64,000 nucleotides of DNA from Kitasatospora sp. MAA19 (GTDB lineage: Bacteria; Actinomycetota; Actinomycetes; Streptomycetales; Streptomycetaceae), in NCBI RefSeq assembly GCF_029894125.1, contig NZ_JARXYZ010000027.1, positions 46,205-110,204 of the forward strand, read 5' to 3'. This document shows, piece after piece, positions 14,755-21,898 of the stretch (positions within the stretch are counted from its first letter, which is position 1; each line of letters begins with the position of its first letter). A program made the translations under genes and the position numbers. The notes under the pieces are model-generated. The model searched no databases. It saw only the letters and a list, made by a program, of their open reading frames with translations, and was not told the DNA's origin.

Positions 14755-15392
14755 CTGTTCCACTCCTTGTCCGACCGGGCCGGAACCATCCGGCCATCCT
14801 GTACTTGTCCGACCGCCCGCAGGGGTTCCCGGCAGGTTTTCGAGGCCGGCCGCAGTTCCTTGTCGGCCAGAGCACGCAGCCGGGTCCGGGCTCTGGAGAG
14901 CCTGGAGCGCACGGTGCCGACCGGGATGCCAAGTGCCTCGGCGGCCTCGGGGTAGCTGAGGCCCGCCCACACGCACAGCGAGAACACCTCACGCTCCCCG
15001 CGACGCAGTTTCTCCAGCGCCGCCTTGGCGGCCAGCAGTTGGTCGTGGTCGGCGAGCCGGCCGACCAACTCGTCGGCGAAGTCCGGGGCGGGTTCGGCGA
15101 GCGGCATGCGGGCGAGGGCGGCTGCATGCCTGCGGGCGGCCCTGGCCCGGTTGCGCAGCACGTTGACGGTGATGCCCATCAACCACGGGCGAGGAGTGGT
15201 CCCCTCGTCGCGGAGCTTGTCCCGCAGACGCCAGGCCTCCAGGAAGACCACCGCCATGACGTCCTCGGCACCGGCTCGGTCACCGCTCACCCGGACCGCG
15301 TGCGACAGAACCGCCTGCGAGTGCTCCTGGAACAACTGCCGGAAGGCGCCCGGGTCCCCGGCTCTGATCCGTTCGTGCAGCGAAAAGTCCAC
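14751..15392 (-). CDS. ECF RNA polymerase sigma factor
   Basis: A 213-aa sigma-70 ECF protein from GTG 15392; GAGG lies very close to the start, so the start is not certain. Region 2 is at about residues 15-80 (FRQLFQEHSQAVLSHAVRVSGDRAGAEDVMAVVFLEAWR). Region 4 is at about 120-170 (LRRGEREVFSLCVWAGLSYPEAAEALGIPVGTVRSRLSRARTRLR), with a clear helix-turn-helix for the -35 element. It is coupled to the CU044_5270 gene by ATGA overlap, the usual arrangement for this sigma group, and its activity is probably controlled by that membrane protein. Confidence 0.92.
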   Translation of the reverse strand: MDFSLHERIRAGDPGAFRQLFQEHSQAVLSHAVRVSGDRAGAEDVMAVVFLEAWRLRDKLRDEGTTPRPWLMGITVNVLRNRARAARRHAAALARMPLAEPAPDFADELVGRLADHDQLLAAKAALEKLRRGEREVFSLCVWAGLSYPEAAEALGIPVGTVRSRLSRARTRLRALADKELRPASKTCREPLRAVGQVQDGRMVPARSDKEWNR

Positions 15393-15431
15393 ACCTCTGG
15401 TTGTCCTGCCACCACGGGACGGTTCCGGTGA

Positions 15432-15830
15432 CCTGCGTCACAGGCGCGGCCCCACCGTGCCCGACCCCTTGGCCGGTTCACCGGTTCCGGCACCGGACGG
15501 CCGGACACCATCAACCGCTCGCAGGTCACCGAGGTCCGCAACCAGCTGTCCGCCGCCGACTTCGTCGTCACGCCGGCCGCGCTGCGCCCCGAGTGCGACG
15601 GTCCGGGCACGGCGTACTCCGAGCACGCACTGGACGTCGTTGCCACCGCCGGTCTCCTCGCCCGCGCCGGGGTCGGTCACCTGGAGGCGTTCACCACCGA
15701 GGCCGAGAACACCATCCCGCACCGCTGCTCGCTGGTCACCGACCTGGTGCTGTGCGATGCCGACGCAGTCGCAGAAGCGGCGCAAAGTCTCGTTTCGCCA
15801 GAACGAGACCAATCGTCTGATTTTGGATGA
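15432..15830 (+). pseudogene. 5'-truncated gene remnant, unrecognised family
   Basis: The frame opens after a TGA at 15429 and runs to a TGA at 15828-15830, with convincing protein sequence from about 15490: TINRSQVTEVRNQLSAADFV, VTPAALRPECDGPGTAYSEH, HRCSLVTDLVLCDADAVAEA. No ATG or GTG precedes the conserved part, so the 5' end has been lost. The segment holds three Cys and has mixed alpha/beta character. It looks like the C-terminal ~110 residues of an enzyme, but I cannot name it. Its last codons overlap the start of the next small gene. Confidence 0.5.
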
Positions 15831-16105
15831 GTATCTATGCGGATAGAGATCGGCTGATCACCGAAATAGGCTTTCTGCTGACCGAAGGTTGTCGGGAGGG
15901 GAAAGCAGAACTCGCCGCGGGACTCACTCTCGGCGACGACCCGATGATCGACCGGTTCGGAGGGAACAACTTCGAGGTCGACACGTCCGGGCACAGCGGG
16001 TACTGGGACGGCGGCAAGAGCCTCGACAACCAGGGCCGCATCATCGTCGGGAGGCCGCCGAGCATTGTTCCCAAGTTGCACGACAGCCCGCCGCCTCCCC
16101 CGTGA
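15827..16105 (+). CDS. Small hypothetical protein
   Basis: A 92-aa frame beginning with ATG at 15827, overlapping the stop of the preceding remnant (ATGA). It starts MSIYADRDRLITEIGFLLTE, continues with DDPMIDRFGGNNFEVDTSGH and GYWDGGKSLDNQGRIIVGR, and ends in a run of prolines. No clear ribosome-binding site is visible. The local GC content around 15790-15850 is lower than that of the neighbours. The DxxGxxxxGR pattern does not let me name a family. It may itself be a fragment, or a small toxin or antitoxin. It precedes a lipoprotein gene on the same strand. Confidence 0.45.
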   Translation: MSIYADRDRLITEIGFLLTEGCREGKAELAAGLTLGDDPMIDRFGGNNFEVDTSGHSGYWDGGKSLDNQGRIIVGRPPSIVPKLHDSPPPPP

Positions 16106-16177
16106 CCATCAGTGCCGGGCCGGCCACGGCCCGGCCGAACCGGTCCTCACCCTGCCCCGGCCGCAAGGAATTTCACT

Positions 16178-16732
16178 GTGCCGTTCCCCCTTCCACGACT
16201 CGCCACACGCCGTGTCGGAGCCCGACGTCTGGGCGCTGCCGCGATAGCGCTCTGCCTGCCACTGATTCTCGGAGGATGCATGTCCACGCCCGGTCCCAAC
16301 GATCCGCTCCCCGTCAAGGCTCGCCAGGACGCGCAGGACTGGGCCCAACATATGACCGAGTACATGGCGCAGACCGCCGGAGCCGCCCTCGACGCCGGCA
16401 GCGCCGAGCCGATCTTCAGCGACTGTGTCGGCAAACACGACGAGGTCCGGGAGGACGGCCGGTACAAGCTGTCGTACGCGGTCTACAGCTCCACCCCGCT
16501 CGAACGGCACCCCGAGGCCGTCCGCAAGGTCCGCGCGATGCTCGAACAACAGGGCTTCAAGATCGACGGCTACCGGGAGGGCATCAACGGCAAGGTGGAC
16601 ACGATTCTCGACGCCTCCCAGGCATCGAGCCGATACCTGATCACGGTCGAGACCACGACTGGAGGGCTTCTGGCCTTCAGGGTCAGAACCCCCTGCCTGA
16701 TGCCCCCCACAACGGCAGAAACCCCTCACTGA
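16178..16732 (+). CDS. Secreted lipoprotein of unknown function
   Basis: A 184-aa precursor with GTG at 16178 and AAGGAA seven bases upstream. The signal is RRVGARRLGAAAIALCLPLI followed by the lipobox LILGGC, with Cys34 as the lipidated residue, so the protein is anchored on the outer face of the membrane. The mature part (about 150 aa) is alpha/beta: WAQHMTEYMAQTAGAALDAG, YKLSYAVYSSTPLERHPEAV, VRAMLEQQGFKIDGYREGIN and a closing YLITVETTTGGLLAFRV. I do not recognise a catalytic motif. It follows a small hypothetical gene and may share its promoter. Confidence 0.75.
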   Translation: MPFPLPRLATRRVGARRLGAAAIALCLPLILGGCMSTPGPNDPLPVKARQDAQDWAQHMTEYMAQTAGAALDAGSAEPIFSDCVGKHDEVREDGRYKLSYAVYSSTPLERHPEAVRKVRAMLEQQGFKIDGYREGINGKVDTILDASQASSRYLITVETTTGGLLAFRVRTPCLMPPTTAETPH

Positions 16733-16821
16733 CACGCAGCATCCCAAGGGGCATTGGAAGCATCAAGTCGCCCCCGTGCCGGCGACGGCTCCAGCCAGGC
16801 CGGGCGCACGGCGTACCGCGC

Positions 16822-17409
16822 CTACGTCGAGGCGGCTTCCGCCGGGAGGAGGCGCGTCACCATGGCGTCGATCAGGGCGTCCAGCCGGTGCGGCGTGAGG
16901 AGTTCCGGGACGGTCAGGTCGTCGACGATCAGCCCCAGCATGGCCAGGTAGAGCAGGACCACCCCGGTGCGGTCGCCGGGCAGGCCGAAGCCCAGGTGGA
17001 AGTCGATGTTGGCGTCGAGCTCGGCGGTGAAGAAGCGCGTCAGCTCCGTGTGGAGTTCGGGCCGCCGGGTGGCCTCCAGGCGCAGTTCGAGCATGGCCAG
17101 ATGCGTGCTGCGTTCGCGGCGCATGCGGTCGACGAGCTGCAGCATCAGCGCTCTGACCAGCTCATGTGACGGCCCGGCGTTCATCGTGTCGGCCAGCTCG
17201 GCCGGGTCCGGGGTCAGCCGCTCGCGGGTGCGTCCCATGACCTGGGCCAGCATGTCGGCGCGGTTGGCGAAGTAGTTGGACGCCGTCCCGGTGGGCACGG
17301 CCGCCTCCTTGTCGACGGCGCGCAGCGTCAGGCCCCGGGAGCCCTCGCGGGCGAGGACCTCGATGGCGGCATCGAGCAAGGCGGTGCGGCGGGCCGGATT
17401 CTGACGCAT
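16822..17409 (-). CDS. TetR-family transcriptional regulator
   Basis: A 195-aa protein. ATG 17409 has GAGGAG at ideal spacing, whereas the ATG at 17415 abuts that sequence. The TetR helix-turn-helix is at residues ~8-52 (ARRTALLDAAIEVLAREG, LTLRAVDKEAAVPTGTASNYF). The C-terminal ligand domain begins near residue 70 with LADTMNAGPSHELVRALM. It is divergent from the reductase-like gene at 17541, which it most likely represses. CAGTAC occurs twice in the shared 131-bp promoter region, near 17450 and 17482. Confidence 0.9.
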   Translation of the reverse strand: MRQNPARRTALLDAAIEVLAREGSRGLTLRAVDKEAAVPTGTASNYFANRADMLAQVMGRTRERLTPDPAELADTMNAGPSHELVRALMLQLVDRMRRERSTHLAMLELRLEATRRPELHTELTRFFTAELDANIDFHLGFGLPGDRTGVVLLYLAMLGLIVDDLTVPELLTPHRLDALIDAMVTRLLPAEAAST

Positions 17410-17540
17410 CGGCATCTCCTCGGAAACTCATTGACATCACTGTGCTTGCAGTACTACGTTCAAACCACTTCGACCACAGTACATCACGTGGGGTCGAGCA
17501 GGCCCGGGCCCGCCGCGTCGCCACAGGGAAGAGAGACCGG

Positions 17541-18110
17541 ATGCGCAAGCTCACCTATTACGTCGCTGCCAGCCTCGACGGCTACATCGCCGCACCGGAC
17601 GGCAGTTGCGACTTCCTGCCCTTCGAGGGGGAGGTCCGGGAGGCGATCCTCGCCGAGTATCCCGAGACGATCCCGACGCACGCCCGCGGGCCGTTCGGTC
17701 TGACCGCCACCCCTCACCGGCACTTCGACACCGTGATCATGGGGCGCGGCACGTATGAGCCGGCTCTGGAGATCGGCATCACCAGCCCCTACGCCCACCT
17801 GGAGCAGTACATCGTCTCCCGCACCCTGACCTCCACCGACCCGGCGGTGGAGATCGTCGCCGACGACCCGGCCGCACTGGTGCGCGACCTGAAGACACGG
17901 GACGGCATGGGCATCTGGCTCGCCGGCGGCGGCAAGCTCGCCGCCGCGCTCCGCGACGAGATCGACGAACTGGTCATCAAGCGCAATCCGGTCGTCATCG
18001 GCACCGGCATTCCGCTGTTCGACGGCCCGTTCGCTCCCACCGGCTTCCTGCCGACCGCATGCCGCGACTTCGAGTCCGGCGTCAGCATCGTCACCTACGC
18101 GAGGAAATGA
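17541..18110 (+). CDS. Dihydrofolate reductase-fold protein (RibD C-terminal family)
   Basis: A 189-aa protein from ATG 17541 with GGGAAGAGAG upstream. It has the small RibD_C/DHFR-like reductase pattern: KLTYYVAASLDGYIAAPDG at the start, FDTVIMGRGTYEPAL, IVSRTLTSTDP, GIWLAGGGKLAAAL for the nucleotide-binding glycine turn and ELVIKRNPVVIGTGIPLF. Such proteins bind NADPH, but most stand-alone members have no known substrate. The divergent TetR gene probably controls it. The long upstream frame was rejected because the conserved fold starts at this ATG. Confidence 0.88.
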   Translation: MRKLTYYVAASLDGYIAAPDGSCDFLPFEGEVREAILAEYPETIPTHARGPFGLTATPHRHFDTVIMGRGTYEPALEIGITSPYAHLEQYIVSRTLTSTDPAVEIVADDPAALVRDLKTRDGMGIWLAGGGKLAAALRDEIDELVIKRNPVVIGTGIPLFDGPFAPTGFLPTACRDFESGVSIVTYARK

Positions 18111-18185
18111 CGCGCGAGCACTCGGTCGCGTGCCGGCGCGCCGCCCGCCCCGTCGGCTCGTCCTGACGCGGCGAGCGGACCGGTG

Positions 18186-19247
18186 TCAGAAGGCGTTCAG
18201 GGCGGCCTCGATCAGTGTCGCCACCGGCACGAGTGCCTGTCGCTGCGTCAAGCCGTCCTGGATCACGTTCTGGTACGCGACGGCGAAGCTCCTGCCCCGC
18301 ACGGTGTCGCTGACGAGGATCCCCTCCGACAGTACGGTCTGGAGGGTCTGCAACGAGCCGATGCCGACCTTGCCGTGGGTGGCGACGAACTGTCCGCCGG
18401 GGGGCCAGATCGGTGGAACGGTGGATGCGAAGAACTTCCCGGCCCGCGCCATGAGGGCCTTCATGTCCTCGCTGCTCGTCGGCCCGACGAGCTTGTCGTC
18501 CGCGAGCAGGGTCAGCAGTCTCACGAGCTGCCGCGCCGTGGTGCCCTGAGCGGTGTCACCGTCGTTGACGCACGGAATGCGCGCGGCTGGCCAGACCCCC
18601 GCGTAGTCGCCCGCCAGCCACAACCCTTGTGACGAGGTGCTGTCAAAGAGGCCGTCGTCGGCGATCTTGCCGTCGAGGTACGGGTATCCGAGCCCGTGAA
18701 TCGTCGTGGTGGCACCCGGATCGTGCTGTTGCACCATCATGTCCTCGAACGCGTTCGTCTGCGCCGGGGTGAAGTCGACGGCGAAGGGCGAACTGCCGTC
18801 GCCGAGTCGGAGAACGGCCGAATAGTTCGGCTTCCTGGCCTTGTCCTCGCTCCGCAGCACCGTCGATTGGCTGATCAACGCCGGTGTGTGCGCGGTGATG
18901 TCCGGATCGAAGGTGGCCGTCAGGGCGGCCTGGACGGCCGACCATGTGGTCAGACCCTGGTCGGTCGCCAGTTGATCGGCACTCGCCCGGAGGTCGAAGG
19001 CGGTGTACATCGCCGCGATCTTGAGCAGGCTGGCCGAGTAGCACTCGTCCTGGTCCCGGATCGCCGCCCAGGGATGGTTGAGCCCTCCCTCGAACCCGGT
19101 CAGCGCGACGACGATGACGGCCAGATCGTCGACCGTCGGGGTGCCGGCATCCGACAGCTGCTGCCGTGTGGTGTCCAGGGCGTCCTGCATGGGCGGGTTG
19201 TTGTTGAACGCAAGCGGGTCGTCAACGGGACCCGTGAACAGAGTCAT
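18186..19247 (-). CDS. Class A beta-lactamase-fold serine hydrolase
   Basis: A 353-aa protein with ATG 19247 and GAGGAACC upstream. The SxxK motif is in CYSASLLKIAAMYTAFDL. Further landmarks are TTARQLVRLLTLLADDKLVG, which is the helix before the third motif in class A-type enzymes, and THGKVGIGSLQ near the C-terminus, which takes the place of the KTG strand (HGKVG). There is no obvious signal peptide, which is unusual for a true beta-lactamase, so an intracellular esterase or a peptidase is possible. An SDN-like second motif is not clear. Neighbouring genes give no functional hint. Confidence 0.7.
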   Translation of the reverse strand: MTLFTGPVDDPLAFNNNPPMQDALDTTRQQLSDAGTPTVDDLAVIVVALTGFEGGLNHPWAAIRDQDECYSASLLKIAAMYTAFDLRASADQLATDQGLTTWSAVQAALTATFDPDITAHTPALISQSTVLRSEDKARKPNYSAVLRLGDGSSPFAVDFTPAQTNAFEDMMVQQHDPGATTTIHGLGYPYLDGKIADDGLFDSTSSQGLWLAGDYAGVWPAARIPCVNDGDTAQGTTARQLVRLLTLLADDKLVGPTSSEDMKALMARAGKFFASTVPPIWPPGGQFVATHGKVGIGSLQTLQTVLSEGILVSDTVRGRSFAVAYQNVIQDGLTQRQALVPVATLIEAALNAF

Positions 19248-19724
19248 GACGGTTCCTCGGCGCTCCGGATCTGTACGGTGAGCCAGAGGCGAACCGGTCG
19301 ACGGTCCGGGCTGGTGCACGTCCCTTGCCCAGCGCGGCCGACGCCTCAACGGCGTCCTGCTCATGGTCCAGCGGACCCGAACGAGCGGCCATGTCCAGCG
19401 TCACGCGGTCGACGGACACGTGCAACTTGACGGCGAGCGCGCGGTCGCCCTTGATGGTGCCGTACTGTTCCGGGGCGGTCCCGGGCGGCAGCTGGGCGCG
19501 GCTGCCCGGCGTGAAGCTGCCTACAGGACGGGCTGGGTGGCCTCCAGGCGCTGGATCGCGGTGCGAACGGCGGTCGTGAAGCTCCAGAAGAGCGGCAGGG
19601 TGTTGGTGGCCCGTTCGGCCCGGGTGTTCTTGCCCGAGGCGAACATCGCGGCGCGCAGGTCGGTGGTCATCTCCAGCTGGGCGCCCATGCCGAGCATGCT
19701 GCGGTTGACTGTTGCCTTGTTCAC
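19222..19724 (-). other. Coding-like minus-strand segments, possibly a broken gene
   Basis: Two adjoining frames look protein-like. From an ATG at 19724 a 67-codon frame reads TTDLRAAMFASGKNTRAERA and TLPLFWSFTTAVRTAIQRLE, ending at a TAG at 19521-19523. In another frame from about 19520 down to 19222 the sequence reads VGSFTPGSRAQLPPGTAPEQ, YGTIKGDRALAVKLHVSVDR and LDHEQDAVEASAALGKG, overlapping the serine hydrolase start by 26 bases. A single frameshift near 19520 would join them. No family recognised. Sequence between 19725 and 19949 shows nothing I can support. Confidence 0.3.
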
Positions 19725-19949
19725 GCTTGGTCAGTTCATTGCGATGCCTTTGTCTGAGCTCGACGCGCTGTCGCGGCAGTTCGACGGGAAGGTCCTGCTC
19801 GCCTCGTGCGTAGCGCCGTCGTTGGGGGTGTGACCCACGTATGCGCCCAGGAGGCGGTTCGTGAAGCGCGGTTGGCCGACTTCGGCGCCGTGGTTCCGGC
19901 CGCTGACCACCGGGTCCCGGTCTCCGTGGTGCGGGACGCGGGACGCGGT

Positions 19950-20531
19950 TCAGCCGTGCGGGGGAGTGGCTCGCAGGCCCCCGAGCAGTGTGGCCAGGTA
20001 GCGGTGAGCGGTGGTGATCCGGTGGGCGGGAGGGCCGCCATGGACGTTGACCGCGTGGGCGATGCCGCACATGAGCGGGACCAGGTCGGCCGAGGTCAGG
20101 TCGACGCGGACGGTCCCGGCCTCGCGGGCCCGGTCGAGGAGCGCGGTGCCGACCGACCACAGTGAGTTCTTGAGTTCCGTGGTGCGGGGCAGGGCGTCCG
20201 CGGGTGCGGCGGTAACCGGGGCCAGGGCGGCGTCGGTGACCTGCGCTTCGACGGTGCGGGTCAGGAAGCCCTCCAGCGCGCGCCCGGGGTCGGTGTCGGA
20301 CAGCGCCTGCTCGCCGTGGGCGACCAGGGCTTCCAGGCGCGGGGTGGCGACGGTCTCCAGCAGCGCCTCGGGTGTGGAGAAGTGCCGGTAGACGGTGCCG
20401 ACACCGAGGTGCGCGCGGCGGGCGACGTCGTTGAGCTGCAGCGGTGTGCCCTGGTCGACCAGGGTGCGAGCGACGGCGACGATCCGGTCCCAGTTGCGGG
20501 CCGCGTCCTTGCGCAGTGGCGTCGTCGTCAT
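19950..20531 (-). CDS. TetR-family repressor, probable regulator of the SDR gene
   Basis: A 193-aa protein from ATG 20531. The helix-turn-helix at residues ~10-55 contains WDRIVAVARTLVDQG, LQLNDVARRAHLGVGTVYRHF. The C-terminal domain runs from about 70 (RLEALVAHGEQALSDTDPG) with VDLTSADLVPLMCGIAHAV near the end. No Shine-Dalgarno is visible, so it may be translated from a very short leader. Two 15-bp palindromes of the form CGGATGNNNCATCCG lie 15 to 58 bases upstream of its start, and two more precede the SDR gene. The repressor therefore probably controls both itself and the SDR. Confidence 0.9.
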   Translation of the reverse strand: MTTTPLRKDAARNWDRIVAVARTLVDQGTPLQLNDVARRAHLGVGTVYRHFSTPEALLETVATPRLEALVAHGEQALSDTDPGRALEGFLTRTVEAQVTDAALAPVTAAPADALPRTTELKNSLWSVGTALLDRAREAGTVRVDLTSADLVPLMCGIAHAVNVHGGPPAHRITTAHRYLATLLGGLRATPPHG

Positions 20532-20545
20532 GGGGCCATGGTAAT

Positions 20546-20589
20546 CGGATGGCCCATCCGGATGGTCCCGCGTCCGGATGGGCCATCCG
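20546..20589. promoter_or_regulatory. Two TetR-type operators upstream of the TetR gene
   Basis: Sites 20546-20560 and 20575-20589 both match CGGATGNNNCATCCG perfectly, with centres 29 bp apart. They lie in the 82-bp gap between the SDR stop and the TetR start, placing them where the TetR promoter should be (autoregulation). Confidence 0.75.
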
Positions 20590-20613
20590 CCCGCGCCGGC
20601 ACCGCGTGCCAGG

Positions 20614-21504
20614 TCAGGTGGCCGCGAGCGGTGCGTGCCGCTCGCTGAGCAGGCGTACGGCCTCGGCGATGCGGGGGTCGGTCGCCGCGCGGAACGGTGC
20701 CACCGGGCGCGTCTGGGCGCCGATGACGGCACCGGTGCGACCCGTGAGCGCGGGGTCGGTGGCCGCGACGATCGAGGGCCTGGCCGCCACGGACGCCGGG
20801 CCGGAGGTCGAGCGCTCGAACTTGCGGCGCACCAGCGGCCACAGCAGCCGCAGGGCGGGCGAGACGATCTTCGGGTCGGTCAGGGTGCCGCTGGTCATGT
20901 CGGTCGCCGCGCCTCCGGGGTCGGCGGCGAACACCGACGCGCCGGTGCCGTCCAACCGCGACGCCAGGTCGAGTGTGTAGGCCAGGTTGGCGAGCTTGGC
21001 GCGGCCGTACCAGTGGAAGCCGTAGTAGCCGCCGGGTGGTTCGACGGCGTCGAACACCCGCTTCGCCACCCCGATCGCACCCGAGGTCACGTTCACGATC
21101 CTGCTCGGCGCCCCGGTGGTGAGCGTGGGCAGCAGGAGTTCGGTCAGGAGGTACGGCGAGAGGTGGTTGACGACGAACGACGCCTCGACGCCGTCCCGGT
21201 CCTGTCGGTCGGCGAACATCGCCCCGACGTTGTTGACCAGCACCGCCAGCGGTTCACCCGCGGCGGCGTGGTCGGAGGCGATCCGGTCGGCGAGCAGGCG
21301 CACGTCGTCGAGCGAGGCGAGGTCGGCGGACCGGAAGCGGCCCGGGTGCGCCGGGCGCGTCGCGTTGATCCGGTCCACCGCCCGGGCGCCCCGGTCGGCG
21401 TTGCGCCCGACCACGGTGACCGCGAACCCGGCGCTCGCCAGTCCCAGCGCCGTCTCCAAGCCGATGCCGCCCGTCCCGGCCGTGACCACAGCAGTCCTTT
21501 TCAT
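20614..21504 (-). CDS. Short-chain dehydrogenase/reductase (SDR)
   Basis: A 296-aa protein from ATG 21504 with GGAGGAG upstream. The Rossmann start TAGTGGIGLETALGLASAG carries the TGxxxGxG cofactor loop, with VVGRNADRG suggesting NADP preference. NNVGAMF is the NNAG-like strand. The catalytic Ser lies in RIVNVTSGAIG, and the active-site Tyr/Lys lie in WYGRAKLAN (YxxxK). The C-terminal region is close to the retinol dehydrogenase/WW-oxidoreductase-like SDRs. Substrate unknown. The adjacent TetR and shared operators indicate induction by a small ligand, perhaps the substrate. Confidence 0.88.
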   Translation of the reverse strand: MKRTAVVTAGTGGIGLETALGLASAGFAVTVVGRNADRGARAVDRINATRPAHPGRFRSADLASLDDVRLLADRIASDHAAAGEPLAVLVNNVGAMFADRQDRDGVEASFVVNHLSPYLLTELLLPTLTTGAPSRIVNVTSGAIGVAKRVFDAVEPPGGYYGFHWYGRAKLANLAYTLDLASRLDGTGASVFAADPGGAATDMTSGTLTDPKIVSPALRLLWPLVRRKFERSTSGPASVAARPSIVAATDPALTGRTGAVIGAQTRPVAPFRAATDPRIAEAVRLLSERHAPLAAT

Positions 21505-21898
21505 GGCTCCTCCACCGCCGTCCATATTCGGATAGTTCATCCGCTTGGTGTGACCGTAACACACATGCGGATGAGTCATCCGCTTAGTGGGGCGGCCTGA
21601 TCGCCGGTGGTGTGCCGTCGCGGGGCGGTGGAGTGTGTCGGTCGACCTCAGGGAGGTCAGGCCCCTCCCGGGCAATCGGGGGGAGGCTGGTCCAACTCGG
21701 AGACGGCGGGCGCCCGTCCGGGCGCGGGGGTGTCCGGGCGGTCCACTTCTCTGGTGCATATGACGTGTTTTGGTACGAATCCCGCCGCGCTCGCACGGCT
21801 CTCGCGTCACGGATGGTTACGTTTCGCCTGCATGCCGTCACGAACTGTTCGCCCGACGGCCTGCGGCCATTGACGACGGAATCGAACGTGGAGGCGGC
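21505..21898. promoter_or_regulatory. Divergent promoter region of SDR and multicopper oxidase with two TetR-type operators
   Basis: Two operators match the sites found at the TetR gene: 21529-21543 (CGGATA GTT CATCCG, one arm mismatch) and 21568-21582 (CGGATG AGT CATCCG, perfect), with centres 39 bp apart. They lie 25 to 78 bases upstream of the SDR start. The rest, about 21590-21898, shows no gene that I can support and should include the promoter of the oxidase. Confidence 0.7.
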
